A stretch of 8,860 bases of DNA from CAZOOK01 sp964581385 (GCA_964581385.1 CAZOOK010000080.1:1-8860); one strand, 5' to 3'. Shown: positions 1-6,511, counted from the first letter of the stretch. Notes: generated by a model not told the origin, from the sequence alone. Made by a program: numbers and translations.

Positions 1-237
1 ACAACGAATCCGCCGTTTCTATTTCAGCGTCCGCTGGTGACGTATCCGGGCTAAACCGCTCGCGCGGCACCCTATAAATGCTATTCGAACGATGCGCCCT
101 GAAGCTGCCATTCGTGAAAGGCTATACCGGGCTGGACCTTGTGGGCCGTAGACTTCGTCGTCAGCGTGCCATGTGCGGCCTTTTGGGTTTCGGCAAATCA
201 GCGCGCCGATGCCACCCGCGCTGGCGTCGCCAATCGT
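1..237. other. Left edge, no supported gene
   Basis: I see no convincing coding sequence here. All three plus frames that enter from the left edge are closed by position 77, the longest ending in TAA at 75-77, so at most about 25 codons of an upstream gene tail could be present. The small plus-strand ORFs starting at about 78 and 139 run into the antisense of the TPR gene and have arginine-rich, low-complexity translations typical of shadow frames. A short imperfect stem (207-214 with 222-229, one G-T wobble) lies just past the 3' end of the TPR gene but has no T-tract. Confidence 0.6.
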
Positions 238-1467
238 TCAATCGAGCGCGAGTCGATGGGAGATCAGCCAGCTCTTCGAATCAGCCGGCATCTGCGCCAT
301 GTTCACAATCGATTCCATACGGTTCTGAATCAATCGGCGATGCTCTGGGATTGGCTGAAGTTTCATCGCAATAGCGAACTCTCCGTCTGCGGCGCCAAAT
401 TCTTCGAGCAGAGCATGATCGATGGCCAGCGCAAAGTGAAAAGTCGTTTTCTTCTGCGCCACCGTGTAAACATGCATCGAGTTCTTGATGGTCTCGCGAT
501 CTCCAGCATGCAGCGGAAAATAGGGTTCAGTCCACTCGCCCCCGAGGAGGCGGTCGCCCGCTTCGATGTTTCCGTCAAGATAATTTGCCGCGCCCTGGTG
601 CCACCTCAATGCAGCGGCGAACTCACGCAAATACCAATCGGCCTCCCCCAGGTTGAGAATGGTCATAAGCTTCGGCGAGATTCGGTTGCTCTCCTCAAAT
701 CCTTTGGAAGCTCCTGAAAAATCAGCCCCTAGCAATTGGCACGCAGCAAGGTCGTTCAACGCCATCGGCGACTGCGGATCAGCCTTTACGGCCTTTTGAA
801 AATCGGCCGTTGCCGCTTCGATGTTGGACAGGTTCACTTCGATAAGTGCGCGTTGGAAGTAGCAACCGACAAACTTGTCGGCGTCGGTCTCCTTCTTAAT
901 GAAGCACGGCTGTATCGCGTTCAGGGCATTTTGGTAGTCACCCGTACCTTCGTAGCGGATCGTCTTTAAGAAATCGAGTCGGTAGTCTTGTCCGAACTTC
1001 TTGTTCTGACGCAGATAATCCAATTTGGCGTCAACCACCTCCGGCGCCCAGTTCTTCTCCCCAGGTGGAGGATCGAAGACTTGGGCCAAGGCGCTTCCCC
1101 ACACCGCCCTGTCGTTGTCCGGATTGATTTTCAAAGCTTCGCCATATGCCTGCTTTGCCGATGGCAATTCGGCCATTCCCATGAACCTGTCGCCCATTTG
1201 CGTGTGAAACTCTGACAGTTCGTTGTTCGTTTTAGCGGTTTCAAATTTATCGAAATAATCAACGCCGTAATAATATTTCCCGTAAAGAGCAATCAGAATT
1301 GTAGTGACAAATGAGAGCAGTACCCAGTTCGCTTTAAGGAATTCGGAAAGATTTCGAAGTCGGCCCGTTGATCCAGCTGCTTCGGCATCCGGCTGCCCTG
1401 TCTTTTTCAGCGCAGCGACCTCTTGCTCCAAATCGCTCAGCCTCTTTCGGATATCTGACTCTTCCAT
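238..1467 (-). CDS. Membrane-anchored TPR repeat protein
   Basis: A 409-residue protein that I recognise by architecture, not by name. Residues 2-22 form a short heptad-like coiled coil (IRKRLSDLEQEVAALKK). Residues about 45-65 are one hydrophobic membrane helix (VLLSFVTTILIALYG). The rest is a large soluble domain with tetratricopeptide-like helix pairs at about 84-117 (ending in ALKINPDND), 174-200, 201-233 (ADFQKAVKADPQSP) and 234-267 (GFEESNRISP). There is no signal peptide or catalytic motif, so a scaffold or protein-interaction role at the inner membrane is the reasonable inference. The N-terminus is probably cytoplasmic because it is short and has no cleavage site; sidedness is not settled. 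The ATG at 1465-1467 lies 4 bases after the stop of a small upstream ORF, with only a weak purine-rich stretch before it, so translation may be coupled. Base composition around 1200-1330 is near 40% GC by eye, lower than the other genes, which hints at acquisition. Confidence 0.8.
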   Translation of the reverse strand: MEESDIRKRLSDLEQEVAALKKTGQPDAEAAGSTGRLRNLSEFLKANWVLLSFVTTILIALYGKYYYGVDYFDKFETAKTNNELSEFHTQMGDRFMGMAELPSAKQAYGEALKINPDNDRAVWGSALAQVFDPPPGEKNWAPEVVDAKLDYLRQNKKFGQDYRLDFLKTIRYEGTGDYQNALNAIQPCFIKKETDADKFVGCYFQRALIEVNLSNIEAATADFQKAVKADPQSPMALNDLAACQLLGADFSGASKGFEESNRISPKLMTILNLGEADWYLREFAAALRWHQGAANYLDGNIEAGDRLLGGEWTEPYFPLHAGDRETIKNSMHVYTVAQKKTTFHFALAIDHALLEEFGAADGEFAIAMKLQPIPEHRRLIQNRMESIVNMAQMPADSKSWLISHRLALD

Positions 1468-1471
1468 GTAC

Positions 1472-1615
1472 CTATCTCGTCAAGCCCCGAAAGTCGCACC
1501 CGCTGCGTCTATCTGAGTTTAGAATGAACACGTCGACAAAGTCCTGGGCTACGCGACCATCGAGCCGGATCTCGTCCGCCAACGATTGATCCAGGTCCAC
1601 TGTGGTCAATGCCAT
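1472..1615 (-). CDS. Possible 47-residue small protein upstream of TPR gene
   Basis: A short ORF of 47 codons, MALTTVDLDQ at the N-terminus and ending in TAG at 1472-1474. I chose the ATG at 1613-1615 because an AAGG ribosome-binding sequence (minus strand of 1624-1627) lies 8 bases before it. The same frame stays open to 1738, but that extension has a poor, arginine-rich composition. The translation is acidic at first (DLDQSLADEIRLDG) and contains a hydrophobic VDVFIL patch. I do not recognise the family. The 4-base gap to the TPR gene and the shared strand make a two-gene transcript likely if it is real. It could also be a leader ORF or chance. Confidence 0.4.
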   Translation of the reverse strand: MALTTVDLDQSLADEIRLDGRVAQDFVDVFILNSDRRSGCDFRGLTR

Positions 1616-1947
1616 AAAGTCACCCTTAGCCCGGCGGCAGAGACGTCCGCGGTGATCGGACTTTCCAAAGCTTAGTCCTGCCGCGTAGCGGTTTCGTTCA
1701 ACGGCTATATAGTCGGACGCTGGCATCCGCATATACATTTTGACGATCTATCGTTGGCTCGCGTTCATCCCTCTGATTTATCAGCGGGTCGATCCTACTG
1801 GGTCAGCTTTACCCCAACAAGCGAAGCCGGACCGAGAATCGAGACCTGGTACCGATGTCTGGGTCTATGCCCAGCTGCCGAATATCAGCGTTCATGGTGA
1901 ATTGGGCTTCCAGAGAATGGACGTTCGCGAACGATGGGCATGGGCCG
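1616..1947. other. Intergenic stretch, nothing supported
   Basis: About 330 bases lie between the possible small ORF and the end of the DUF1801 gene. Several overlapping short ORFs exist on both strands (for example from about 1740 plus and 1809 minus), but they overlap each other, lack clear ribosome-binding sites and give no recognisable protein. The minus-strand promoter of the small ORF/TPR unit must lie here or within the frame extension up to 1738; I do not see a clear -35/-10 pair. Confidence 0.5.
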
Positions 1948-2364
1948 TTATTTCGCTCGCCTTGGTCTTGCCTTTCCGCCGGAGGTATTGAGTGCGATCG
2001 CCGCACGGATGAGCGCCTTGAACGCGCCCGCGTCGACATCTTCCCCTTCATGGATATCAATCGCGCGCCTTACGTTCCCGTCGAGGCTTGAATTGAAGAG
2101 CTCGGCCGGGTCCTTCAACGAAGCTCCTTTGGCGAAGGTCAACTTCACGATCGACTTGTAAGACTCGCCGGTGCAGATAATGCCGTCGTGCGACCACACA
2201 GGAGTGCCCATCCACTTCCACTCCTCCACGACGTCCGGGTCTGCCTCATTGATGAGCTTGCGCATCCTGCGCAAGGTCTCCCCACGCCAGTCCCCGAGGT
2301 CGGCGATTCTTTTGTCAATCAGCTCAGACGGCGACTGACCCTCGGTCGAATCCAACTTTTTCAC
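1948..2364 (-). CDS. DUF1801 (YdhG-like) domain protein
   Basis: A 138-residue protein matching the small DUF1801/YdhG family: an N-terminal helix that begins with SELIDKRIADL, then the WRGETLRRMRKLINEADPDV block, the characteristic WKWMGTPVWSHDGIICTGE segment (about residues 49-67), VKLTFAKGASL, and a basic C-terminal tail (GGKARPRRAK). The biochemical role of the family is not established; it has a compact iron-chaperone-like (frataxin/IscX-type 'YdhG') fold by annotation only. Start is GTG at 2362-2364, chosen because an AGGAGGAG ribosome-binding site sits 3 bases upstream and because the product then begins at the usual family length. The stop is TAA at 1948-1950. It is transcribed away from the arsR-type gene, with about 220 bp between them. 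Confidence 0.85.
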   Translation of the reverse strand: MKKLDSTEGQSPSELIDKRIADLGDWRGETLRRMRKLINEADPDVVEEWKWMGTPVWSHDGIICTGESYKSIVKLTFAKGASLKDPAELFNSSLDGNVRRAIDIHEGEDVDAGAFKALIRAAIALNTSGGKARPRRAK

Positions 2365-2367
2365 GTT

Positions 2368-2375
2368 CTCCTCCT
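2368..2375 (-). promoter_or_regulatory. Strong Shine-Dalgarno fixing the GTG start
   Basis: On the minus strand this reads AGGAGGAG, a near-perfect match to the anti-Shine-Dalgarno. The core AGGAGG ends 5 bases before the GTG at 2362-2364. It is the best ribosome-binding site in the window and decides the non-ATG start of the DUF1801 gene. Confidence 0.8.
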
Positions 2376-2552
2376 AAACTTTCCAGACTCCACGACGCCT
2401 TCAAGCAACTCATTCAAGCATCGTATCTTCTCCGCGCCGACAGAGAATGAAAAGTAGCTCGCGCGGAAGCGGCCGCGCGCCACAGACCGTTAAGAGTTGA
2501 TCAGACCCCGTCACCTTACAAACAGATGACACCCGCTTAAATGTCTCCACTC

Positions 2553-2582
2553 TTGACATGCAAGTAATTACTTGCATATTAT
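2553..2582 (+). promoter_or_regulatory. Sigma-70 promoter of the arsR-SRPBCC operon
   Basis: A perfect -35 hexamer TTGACA at 2553-2558 and a -10 hexamer TATTAT (5 of 6) at 2577-2582 are separated by 18 bases. A start 6-8 bases past the -10 falls at about 2588-2590, which is the ATG of the regulator (2589). The transcript would then be leaderless or nearly so. No Shine-Dalgarno is visible before that ATG, which agrees. The exact start site is predicted, not observed. Confidence 0.7.
2558..2577 (+). promoter_or_regulatory. Perfect 20-bp palindromic operator
   Basis: The sequence ATGCAAGTAATTACTTGCAT is its own reverse complement over all 20 bases. It fills the spacer between the -35 and -10 elements, sharing the last base of the -35 and the first base of the -10. 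A dimeric winged-helix repressor bound here would block RNA polymerase. Its position directly before an ArsR-type gene makes autorepression the natural reading; binding itself is inferred. Confidence 0.75.
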
Positions 2583-2588
2583 TTGCAC

Positions 2589-2915
2589 ATGCCCAAAGGC
2601 AACGACGACACCGATCTGCTGTTCAAAGCGCTGGCGGATCCCAGCCGGCGCAAATTGCTGGACCTGCTGCACGCGAGCGACGGGCGGACGTTGGGCGATC
2701 TGTGCGAGCACCTGGATATGACGCGCCAGGCAGTGACACAGCATCTGGACCTGCTGGAGGCGGCGAATTTGGTCGCCACCGTCCGGCGGGGCCGCGAGAA
2801 GCTGCATTTCCTGAATCCGGTGCCGTTGCAGGGGATCTACGAGCGCTGGATCGCCAAATTTGAGAAGCCGCGCCTGAAAGCGCTGCATGACCTGAAACGA
2901 CGACTGGAAGGATGA
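2589..2915 (+). CDS. ArsR-family winged-helix repressor
   Basis: A 108-residue DNA-binding regulator beginning MPKGNDDTDL. The family signature is clear: LLFKALADPSRRKLLDLL near the N-terminus, then the recognition region with TLGDLCEHLDMTRQAVTQHL (about residues 35-54), LLEAANLVATVRRGREKLHFL as the wing, and a C-terminal helix (YERWIAKFEKP) typical of the subgroup paired with SRPBCC proteins. The ArsSR-type metal-binding cysteine pair is absent; the only cysteine is in GDLCEHL, so a metal sensor is unlikely. A TTG two codons upstream (2583) is in frame but lies at the end of the -10 box; the ATG at 2589 fits the promoter. It overlaps the 5' region of the SRPBCC gene (stop TGA 2913-2915), so the two are one transcript. 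It is probably autorepressed through the palindrome in its promoter. Confidence 0.9.
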   Translation: MPKGNDDTDLLFKALADPSRRKLLDLLHASDGRTLGDLCEHLDMTRQAVTQHLDLLEAANLVATVRRGREKLHFLNPVPLQGIYERWIAKFEKPRLKALHDLKRRLEG

Positions 2916-2917
2916 CA

Positions 2918-3355
2918 ATGGCTAAATCGACATTCGTATACGTGACTTATATCCGCACTACGCCAGAGAAACTGTGGTCGGCACTGACCGACGTGGAGTT
3001 CATAAAGCAGTATTGGTTCGGCATGCGCTGCGAGAGTCAGTGGACGCCAGGCTCGCCCTGGCGCCTGCTGTTCGAGGATGGGCGCGTGGCCGATTCCGGC
3101 GAAATCCTGGAGGCCGATCCGCCGCGTCGCCTGGTGATCAAGTGGCGCAACGAGTTCAAGCCCGAGCTGCATGCAGAGGGCTACGGGCGCTGTGTATTCG
3201 AAATCGAACCGGCCGGTGAGGTGGTCAAGCTGATTATCACTCACTCGAACGATCATGAGAATTCAAAGTACGTCACGGCGGTGTCCAACGGCTGGCCGCG
3301 CATCATTTCCAATCTCAAGTCGCTCCTAGAGACTGAAAAGGTCATCCTAAAATGA
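2918..3355 (+). CDS. SRPBCC / AHSA1-like ligand-binding domain protein
   Basis: A 145-residue START/Bet v1-type (SRPBCC) protein of the AHSA1 group. It opens with FVYVTYIRTTPEKLWSALTD, the usual first strand and helix, followed by FIKQYWFGM, a WTPGSPWRL turn, GRVADSGEILEADPPRRLVIKW, then YGRCVFEIEPAGEVVKLIITH and a long C-terminal helix (WPRIISNLKSLLET). The fold forms a deep hydrophobic cavity; the ligand cannot be named. I chose the ATG at 2918 because GGAAGGA (2906-2912) is 5 bases before it; an ATG at 2912 would overlap the regulator's stop as ATGA and adds only two residues. ArsR plus SRPBCC is a common gene pair in which the repressor controls the binding protein. The stop TGA is at 3353-3355. 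Confidence 0.88.
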   Translation: MAKSTFVYVTYIRTTPEKLWSALTDVEFIKQYWFGMRCESQWTPGSPWRLLFEDGRVADSGEILEADPPRRLVIKWRNEFKPELHAEGYGRCVFEIEPAGEVVKLIITHSNDHENSKYVTAVSNGWPRIISNLKSLLETEKVILK

Positions 3356-3420
3356 ACGTGGAACATAACGTCAGGCACGAGATCATCGTTAGTCGGCGCC
3401 GATGTCGCGACATGTGGTGA
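3352..3420 (+). pseudogene. 22-codon ORF, possible stub of a third operon gene
   Basis: An ATG overlaps the SRPBCC stop codon as ATGA and opens a 22-codon frame that ends in TGA at 3418-3420. The translation contains RHEIIVSRR, which resembles the first beta-strand of an AHSA1 protein, and ArsR-SRPBCC operons often carry a second SRPBCC gene. The frame ends before the helix that should follow, and the convergent DUF3293 gene stops 5 bases further on. I read it as a possible truncated remnant. It could equally be chance, since nine residues are weak evidence. A 12-bp palindrome ATGTCGCGACAT lies at 3402-3413. Confidence 0.25.
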
Positions 3421-3424
3421 TGAT

Positions 3425-3853
3425 TCAAACGAGCCAGATCAAACCAGGCGCCGCCTCGATCCCACCGTGGACAAAGGCGTTCTGTCCGAACGCGCGGCCA
3501 AGGGATGCTGCAAGTTCGCGCGGCGGATCGCATAGCAGGAATCCTGGTTCGTCCGGCCAGCGTCCGGATGGATCGTGATTCACGGCATGAAGATAGCGAT
3601 GCCCACTACGCTTCAGCTGTCGCTCCAACCGACGCAATTGTGTTGCGTTGCAGCGCGCACCAATACGGCGCGAACCGGGATTGCAGGGCGTGACGATCGC
3701 CCAGGATTTGCGGACACCCGCGAGCCGTAGCCGTCGTTCTGCGTCCCGGTCGCGCACGCCGATCCGTAACGCGAGCATGCGGCCATCGGTGAGCGATACG
3801 CGATATTCCGTCCGGCGGTACGCAGCCTCCAGCGCAGATCCGGTTTCGCTCAC
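3425..3853 (-). CDS. DUF3293 domain protein
   Basis: A 142-residue protein with the DUF3293 pattern: YRVSLTDGRMLALRIG near the N-terminus, SWAIVTPCNPGSR at about residues 50-62, a helical QLRRLERQLKRSGHRYLHAV block, the DPSGRWPDEPGFLL segment and GRAFGQNAFVHGG at about 119-131. The function of the family is not known. The start is GTG at 3851-3853, which overlaps the TGA of the upstream hydrolase gene as GTGA, a 4-base overlap that points to translational coupling. The stop TGA is at 3425-3427, converging on the arsR-SRPBCC operon. Confidence 0.82.
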   Translation of the reverse strand: MSETGSALEAAYRRTEYRVSLTDGRMLALRIGVRDRDAERRLRLAGVRKSWAIVTPCNPGSRRIGARCNATQLRRLERQLKRSGHRYLHAVNHDPSGRWPDEPGFLLCDPPRELAASLGRAFGQNAFVHGGIEAAPGLIWLV

Positions 3854-4368
3854 GCCTGCCGGCTGAGCGCCTGCACTAGCAGATCATCGAACAGGCGATC
3901 GAGCGCCAGCAACTGGTCGTTGAGCGTATGACCGCTGTCGAGAACGTGCAGCGCGGCACGATACGTGCCGGCGAAGCGAATCGCGCGCTCGACTGGCACG
4001 ATATCGTCGCTCCAGCCGTGGACCACGGAGGTCAGCGCGGGAATCCCGGAGGGCTCTTCATCCAATCCCGGAAAGTAAAGGGCGGGCGCGATCAGGAACA
4101 GCGCAGCGGGTTGCAGCGCCTCGCAGGCCATTGCGGACACGTAGCCACCCATGCTCGATCCCACCAGTACCAGCGTACGACGAGCGCGCGGTGCCAGCTG
4201 CTGCAGCTGCGCAACGCGCGCGCGCGCGACATGCGTGTGGCTATAATCCGGGCTAAGGACGTCGAACCCCCGGCGCTTGGCGGTTTGCGCGAGGTGCGAG
4301 ATTTTCGTACCCCACGGCCCGCTTTCCTTGCCATGGGCGAAACACACGAGATTGTCTACTTCCTGCAT
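3850..4368 (-). CDS. Small serine alpha/beta-hydrolase
   Basis: A 172-residue cytoplasmic alpha/beta-hydrolase of the minimal type (YqiA/RBBP9-like size). The first strand ends in VCFAHGKESGPWG, which supplies the oxyanion-hole region. The nucleophile elbow is GSSMGGY (Ser72), the acid is in HGWSDDIVP (Asp121), and the base is in SGHTLND (His147), so the triad is complete. There is no lid insertion or signal peptide. The substrate cannot be told; esterase or thioesterase activity is the family expectation. I chose the ATG at 4366-4368 because the conserved domain starts 7 residues later. The frame is open to a GTG at 4431 without a ribosome-binding site, and the extra residues (PRRRRHQ) look non-coding. 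It is first in a two-gene unit with DUF3293. The gene contains a (CG)7 run at 4215-4228. Confidence 0.85.
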   Translation of the reverse strand: MQEVDNLVCFAHGKESGPWGTKISHLAQTAKRRGFDVLSPDYSHTHVARARVAQLQQLAPRARRTLVLVGSSMGGYVSAMACEALQPAALFLIAPALYFPGLDEEPSGIPALTSVVHGWSDDIVPVERAIRFAGTYRAALHVLDSGHTLNDQLLALDRLFDDLLVQALSRQA

Positions 4369-4491
4369 AGGTATCTGATGGCGGCGACGTCGCGGAATAG
4401 CATAGCCAAGTCCTGGCGGGCAAAGCGACACGAGCCGGTCACGGTGCGGCTGACGGTGCGTTTCAAGTTTGGGGAGAGCAAGAACGACACC

Positions 4492-4671
4492 ATGACGATG
4501 ATCGACGATCGCGAAATTTCAATGGTTGGCGGCGTTCTCGAATATCGGGATCGCATCATGCGCGGTTTCGCGACGCTGCTGCTGCGGGCGGCAGCTGCGA
4601 AGCCTGGACTGACGCGGGAGTTGCTTCCCCTTTCAGGGCTTCTGCGAAAACAAAGGGGAAAGCGGAGTTGA
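4492..4671 (+). CDS. Possible 59-residue ORF coupled to the membrane protein
   Basis: A 59-codon frame starting MTMIDDREIS and ending in KQRGKRS. Its TGA (4669-4671) overlaps the TTG start of the next gene as TTGA. The composition is plausible (acidic start, amphipathic RIMRGFATLLLRAAAAK, basic tail), but I do not recognise it and no good Shine-Dalgarno stands at the right distance; a purine run GGGGAG at 4471-4476 is 15 bases away. The overlap and the hairpin over the next gene's ribosome-binding site argue for a role as a coupled upstream ORF. The same frame stays open upstream into the antisense of the hydrolase gene, which weakens the case. The remaining bases of the divergent gap 4369-4667 must hold promoters for both directions; I see no clear consensus pair. 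Confidence 0.35.
   Translation: MTMIDDREISMVGGVLEYRDRIMRGFATLLLRAAAAKPGLTRELLPLSGLLRKQRGKRS
4625..4660 (+). promoter_or_regulatory. Hairpin masking a Shine-Dalgarno
   Basis: TTCCCCTTT (4625-4633) and AAAGGGGAA (4652-4660) are perfect 9-bp complements around an 18-base loop. The right arm contains AAGGGG (4653-4658), the likely ribosome-binding site 9 bases before the TTG at 4668. If formed in RNA, the stem would hide that site until a ribosome on the upstream ORF, or another factor, opened it. The pairing is seen in the sequence; the regulation is inferred. Confidence 0.45.
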
Positions 4672-4967
4672 AATACCTGCTTTACGCGGATGCGGTGCTG
4701 CTGGCGGTGGGGGTGGCGATGACCGTCACACTATCGGTCGTCTGCCTGCTATTCGCGATTTACAGCGGGGCTTCGCCTGAAATCACGCGTGGCCTGCCGA
4801 CGCTGATTTTCCTGACCGTGGCATTTTCCGCACTGACGATATTTTCCGGCGCGGCATGGCAGGGAATTCGCCGTGATGCGCGCTGGAAATGGCTGTCGCA
4901 GACAACACTCGCCGCGGCGGTTCCCATCATCGGGATTCTGATCATAAGGAGGCTCGCATCCCAGTGA
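4668..4967 (+). CDS. Small three-helix membrane protein
   Basis: A 99-residue hydrophobic protein with no family that I recognise. Three membrane helices are evident: about residues 4-32 (AVLLAVGVAMTVTLSVVCLL), 43-65 (LIFLTVAFSALTIFSGAAW) and 76-95 (TLAAAVPIIGILII). Short charged loops separate them; GIRRDARWKW between helices 2 and 3 is strongly basic and should face the cytoplasm. The start is a TTG at 4668-4670 with AAGGGG at a 9-base spacing; no ATG gives a complete first helix. The TTG overlaps the stop of the preceding small ORF. The membrane hydrolase gene follows after 70 bp on the same strand and may belong to the same transcript. Confidence 0.7.
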   Translation: MKYLLYADAVLLAVGVAMTVTLSVVCLLFAIYSGASPEITRGLPTLIFLTVAFSALTIFSGAAWQGIRRDARWKWLSQTTLAAAVPIIGILIIRRLASQ

Positions 4968-5037
4968 TCGCTCGGACGATTTCGCGAACTCGGCGACAGC
5001 GCGGCGGGGGCAGGCGTTTTCTCAGTACTGCCATGGA

Positions 5038-6459
5038 ATGCGCATGCTGACCGCAAAACCGACTCGCCCCGACCCTTGGGCGCTGATACCGATCGCCGCA
5101 GGATTGTTCTGGCTGACCGGAAGCTCAGCACATTGGCTACTGTGCGCGCTGATCCCCGGGATTTTGCTGCTGTCGGGAGGCACATCGCAGATCCTGTGGC
5201 CCGGCGAAACCCGGATCGTGCAGGCGATTGCGGGTGGCAGCGTACTCGGCGTCGTGCTGGCGATTCCAGCCGCGTTCGCCAGTGGCATTGGCAGTGCGCT
5301 GCTGGCGGCGCTGTGGTCCGCTCTTTCGTTCGTGGCTGCCGGCCGCATCAGTCTTTCGAAAATTCCGTCGATACCCGGCGTTCCTGCGCCCGAGCACAGC
5401 CTGCCGATGTACGTGAAAGCGGCGCTGGATGAAGCCCTGCTCTCGTACTTCATCCTGATATCGAACATCCCCAATGGCGATGAGGCCGAGGCCATATGCG
5501 ATGCGGCCTGCGAAGTCGAAGCCGCGCTCGCGAGCACGGGAGTTCGCGCTGATCCGCTGTTGCTGCATCGCGTTCCGCCGGTGCCGGAGGATGTGGTGCT
5601 GACGCCCGGCCGCGCACTCGGCCATACCTTCGAATGGCTGAGCTATTCCAGCGGCTTCGTTGCCGACACGCGCCTGCATGGCGCGGCGGACTGGGAACTC
5701 GCGCGGGCAAACCGGCAATGTCATGCGCTCGTGTTCCGTCAGAAGGAAGAGTCGCGACCATGGTTGTTGTGCATCCACGGCTTCAGGATGGGAATTCCGG
5801 CACTTGATCTGCAATTGTTCCCGCCGGGCTGGCTGCACCAGCGTCTTCGGCTCAACGTGGTGATGCCGCATCTGCCACTGCATGGACGCCGACGCATCGG
5901 TCGTTTCAGCGGCGACCGCTACCTGGACGGAAATATCCTGTACCTGCTGCACACGCAAAGTCAGGCGCTGTGGGATCTGCGCCGCACGATTGCCTGGATT
6001 CGCACGCAGGATCCTGGCGCGCGCATCGGCGTGCTCGGCTTCAGCCTCGGCGGCTACAATGCGGCGCTGCTCGCTTGCTACGAAGCAGGGCTTGATTTTG
6101 TCGTTGCCGGGATACCGCTGAGTGACTTCGCGCCAGCGCTGTGGCGACATCTGCCGCAGCCGGTGAAGGAATATTTTCACAGCCGCGGTTTCGACGTTGT
6201 CGCCTTTGAGCGCATGCTGGAGCCGGTGTCACCGCTCTCGCGCCCACCGCTGCTCGACCGCACACGGCTCGGCATTTTTGCCGGCGCGGGTGATCGCATC
6301 GTGGAACCCGAGCTGCCACAGCGTCTCGGCGCCCATTGGGGCGTGCCGGTCGACTGGTATCAGGGCGCGCATCTGACGTTCCGGGGCGAGGATGCGGTGC
6401 GCCGGACCATCGACACTGCGATGCTACGGGCGGGTTGGAAAGTCGACCGTTCGGCCTGA
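5038..6459 (+). CDS. Membrane-anchored alpha/beta-hydrolase
   Basis: A 473-residue two-part protein. Residues about 14-100 contain three to four hydrophobic segments (WALIPIAAGLFWLTG; WLLCALIPGILLLSGG; IAGGSVLGVVLAIPAAFASG; ALLAALWSALSFVAA). Residues 101-240 are a linker region with a helix around DEALLSYFILIS. The C-terminal part is a serine alpha/beta-hydrolase: the first strand with LLCIHGF (His247-Gly248), nucleophile elbow GFSLGGY (Ser336), acid in GAGDRIV (Asp419) and base in GAHLTF (His445), so the triad is complete. The family expectation is an ester, thioester or lipid hydrolase held at the inner membrane; the substrate is unknown. The ATG at 5038 has no clear Shine-Dalgarno, and the ATG at 5044 is an equal choice. 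The KAS III-like gene follows after 52 bp, suggesting joint action on acyl chains. Confidence 0.82.
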   Translation: MRMLTAKPTRPDPWALIPIAAGLFWLTGSSAHWLLCALIPGILLLSGGTSQILWPGETRIVQAIAGGSVLGVVLAIPAAFASGIGSALLAALWSALSFVAAGRISLSKIPSIPGVPAPEHSLPMYVKAALDEALLSYFILISNIPNGDEAEAICDAACEVEAALASTGVRADPLLLHRVPPVPEDVVLTPGRALGHTFEWLSYSSGFVADTRLHGAADWELARANRQCHALVFRQKEESRPWLLCIHGFRMGIPALDLQLFPPGWLHQRLRLNVVMPHLPLHGRRRIGRFSGDRYLDGNILYLLHTQSQALWDLRRTIAWIRTQDPGARIGVLGFSLGGYNAALLACYEAGLDFVVAGIPLSDFAPALWRHLPQPVKEYFHSRGFDVVAFERMLEPVSPLSRPPLLDRTRLGIFAGAGDRIVEPELPQRLGAHWGVPVDWYQGAHLTFRGEDAVRRTIDTAMLRAGWKVDRSA

Positions 6460-6511
6460 ATTCGCTAAACATCATTACACCAATCAATACTGGAACCGGG
6501 GGATTCTGAAA

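Noticed and set aside
207..229. Imperfect hairpin after the TPR gene as a terminator
   Set aside because: The stem is only 8 bp with a wobble or mismatch, and no T-tract follows on either strand.
1740..2161. Overlapping plus-strand ORFs opposite the DUF1801 gene
   Set aside because: They are largely antisense to a well-supported gene, have no ribosome-binding sites and give no recognisable protein.
3402..3413. 12-bp palindrome between the convergent operons as a bidirectional terminator
   Set aside because: It has no real loop and no flanking A/T tracts, so an intrinsic terminator is not supported.
4215..4228. (CG)7 alternating run, a possible Z-DNA former
   Set aside because: It lies inside the hydrolase gene and encodes ordinary arginine and alanine codons; in a high-GC genome a run this long can arise by codon choice.
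3928..4671. Long plus-strand ORF of 247 codons
   Set aside because: Most of it is antisense to the small hydrolase, whose triad and fold are clear; the translation is arginine- and glutamine-rich without domains. Only the last 59 codons, outside the hydrolase, were kept as a weak candidate.
5137..6180. Long minus-strand ORF of 347 codons
   Set aside because: It is fully antisense to the membrane hydrolase, and its histidine-, arginine- and glutamine-rich product is typical of a high-GC shadow frame.
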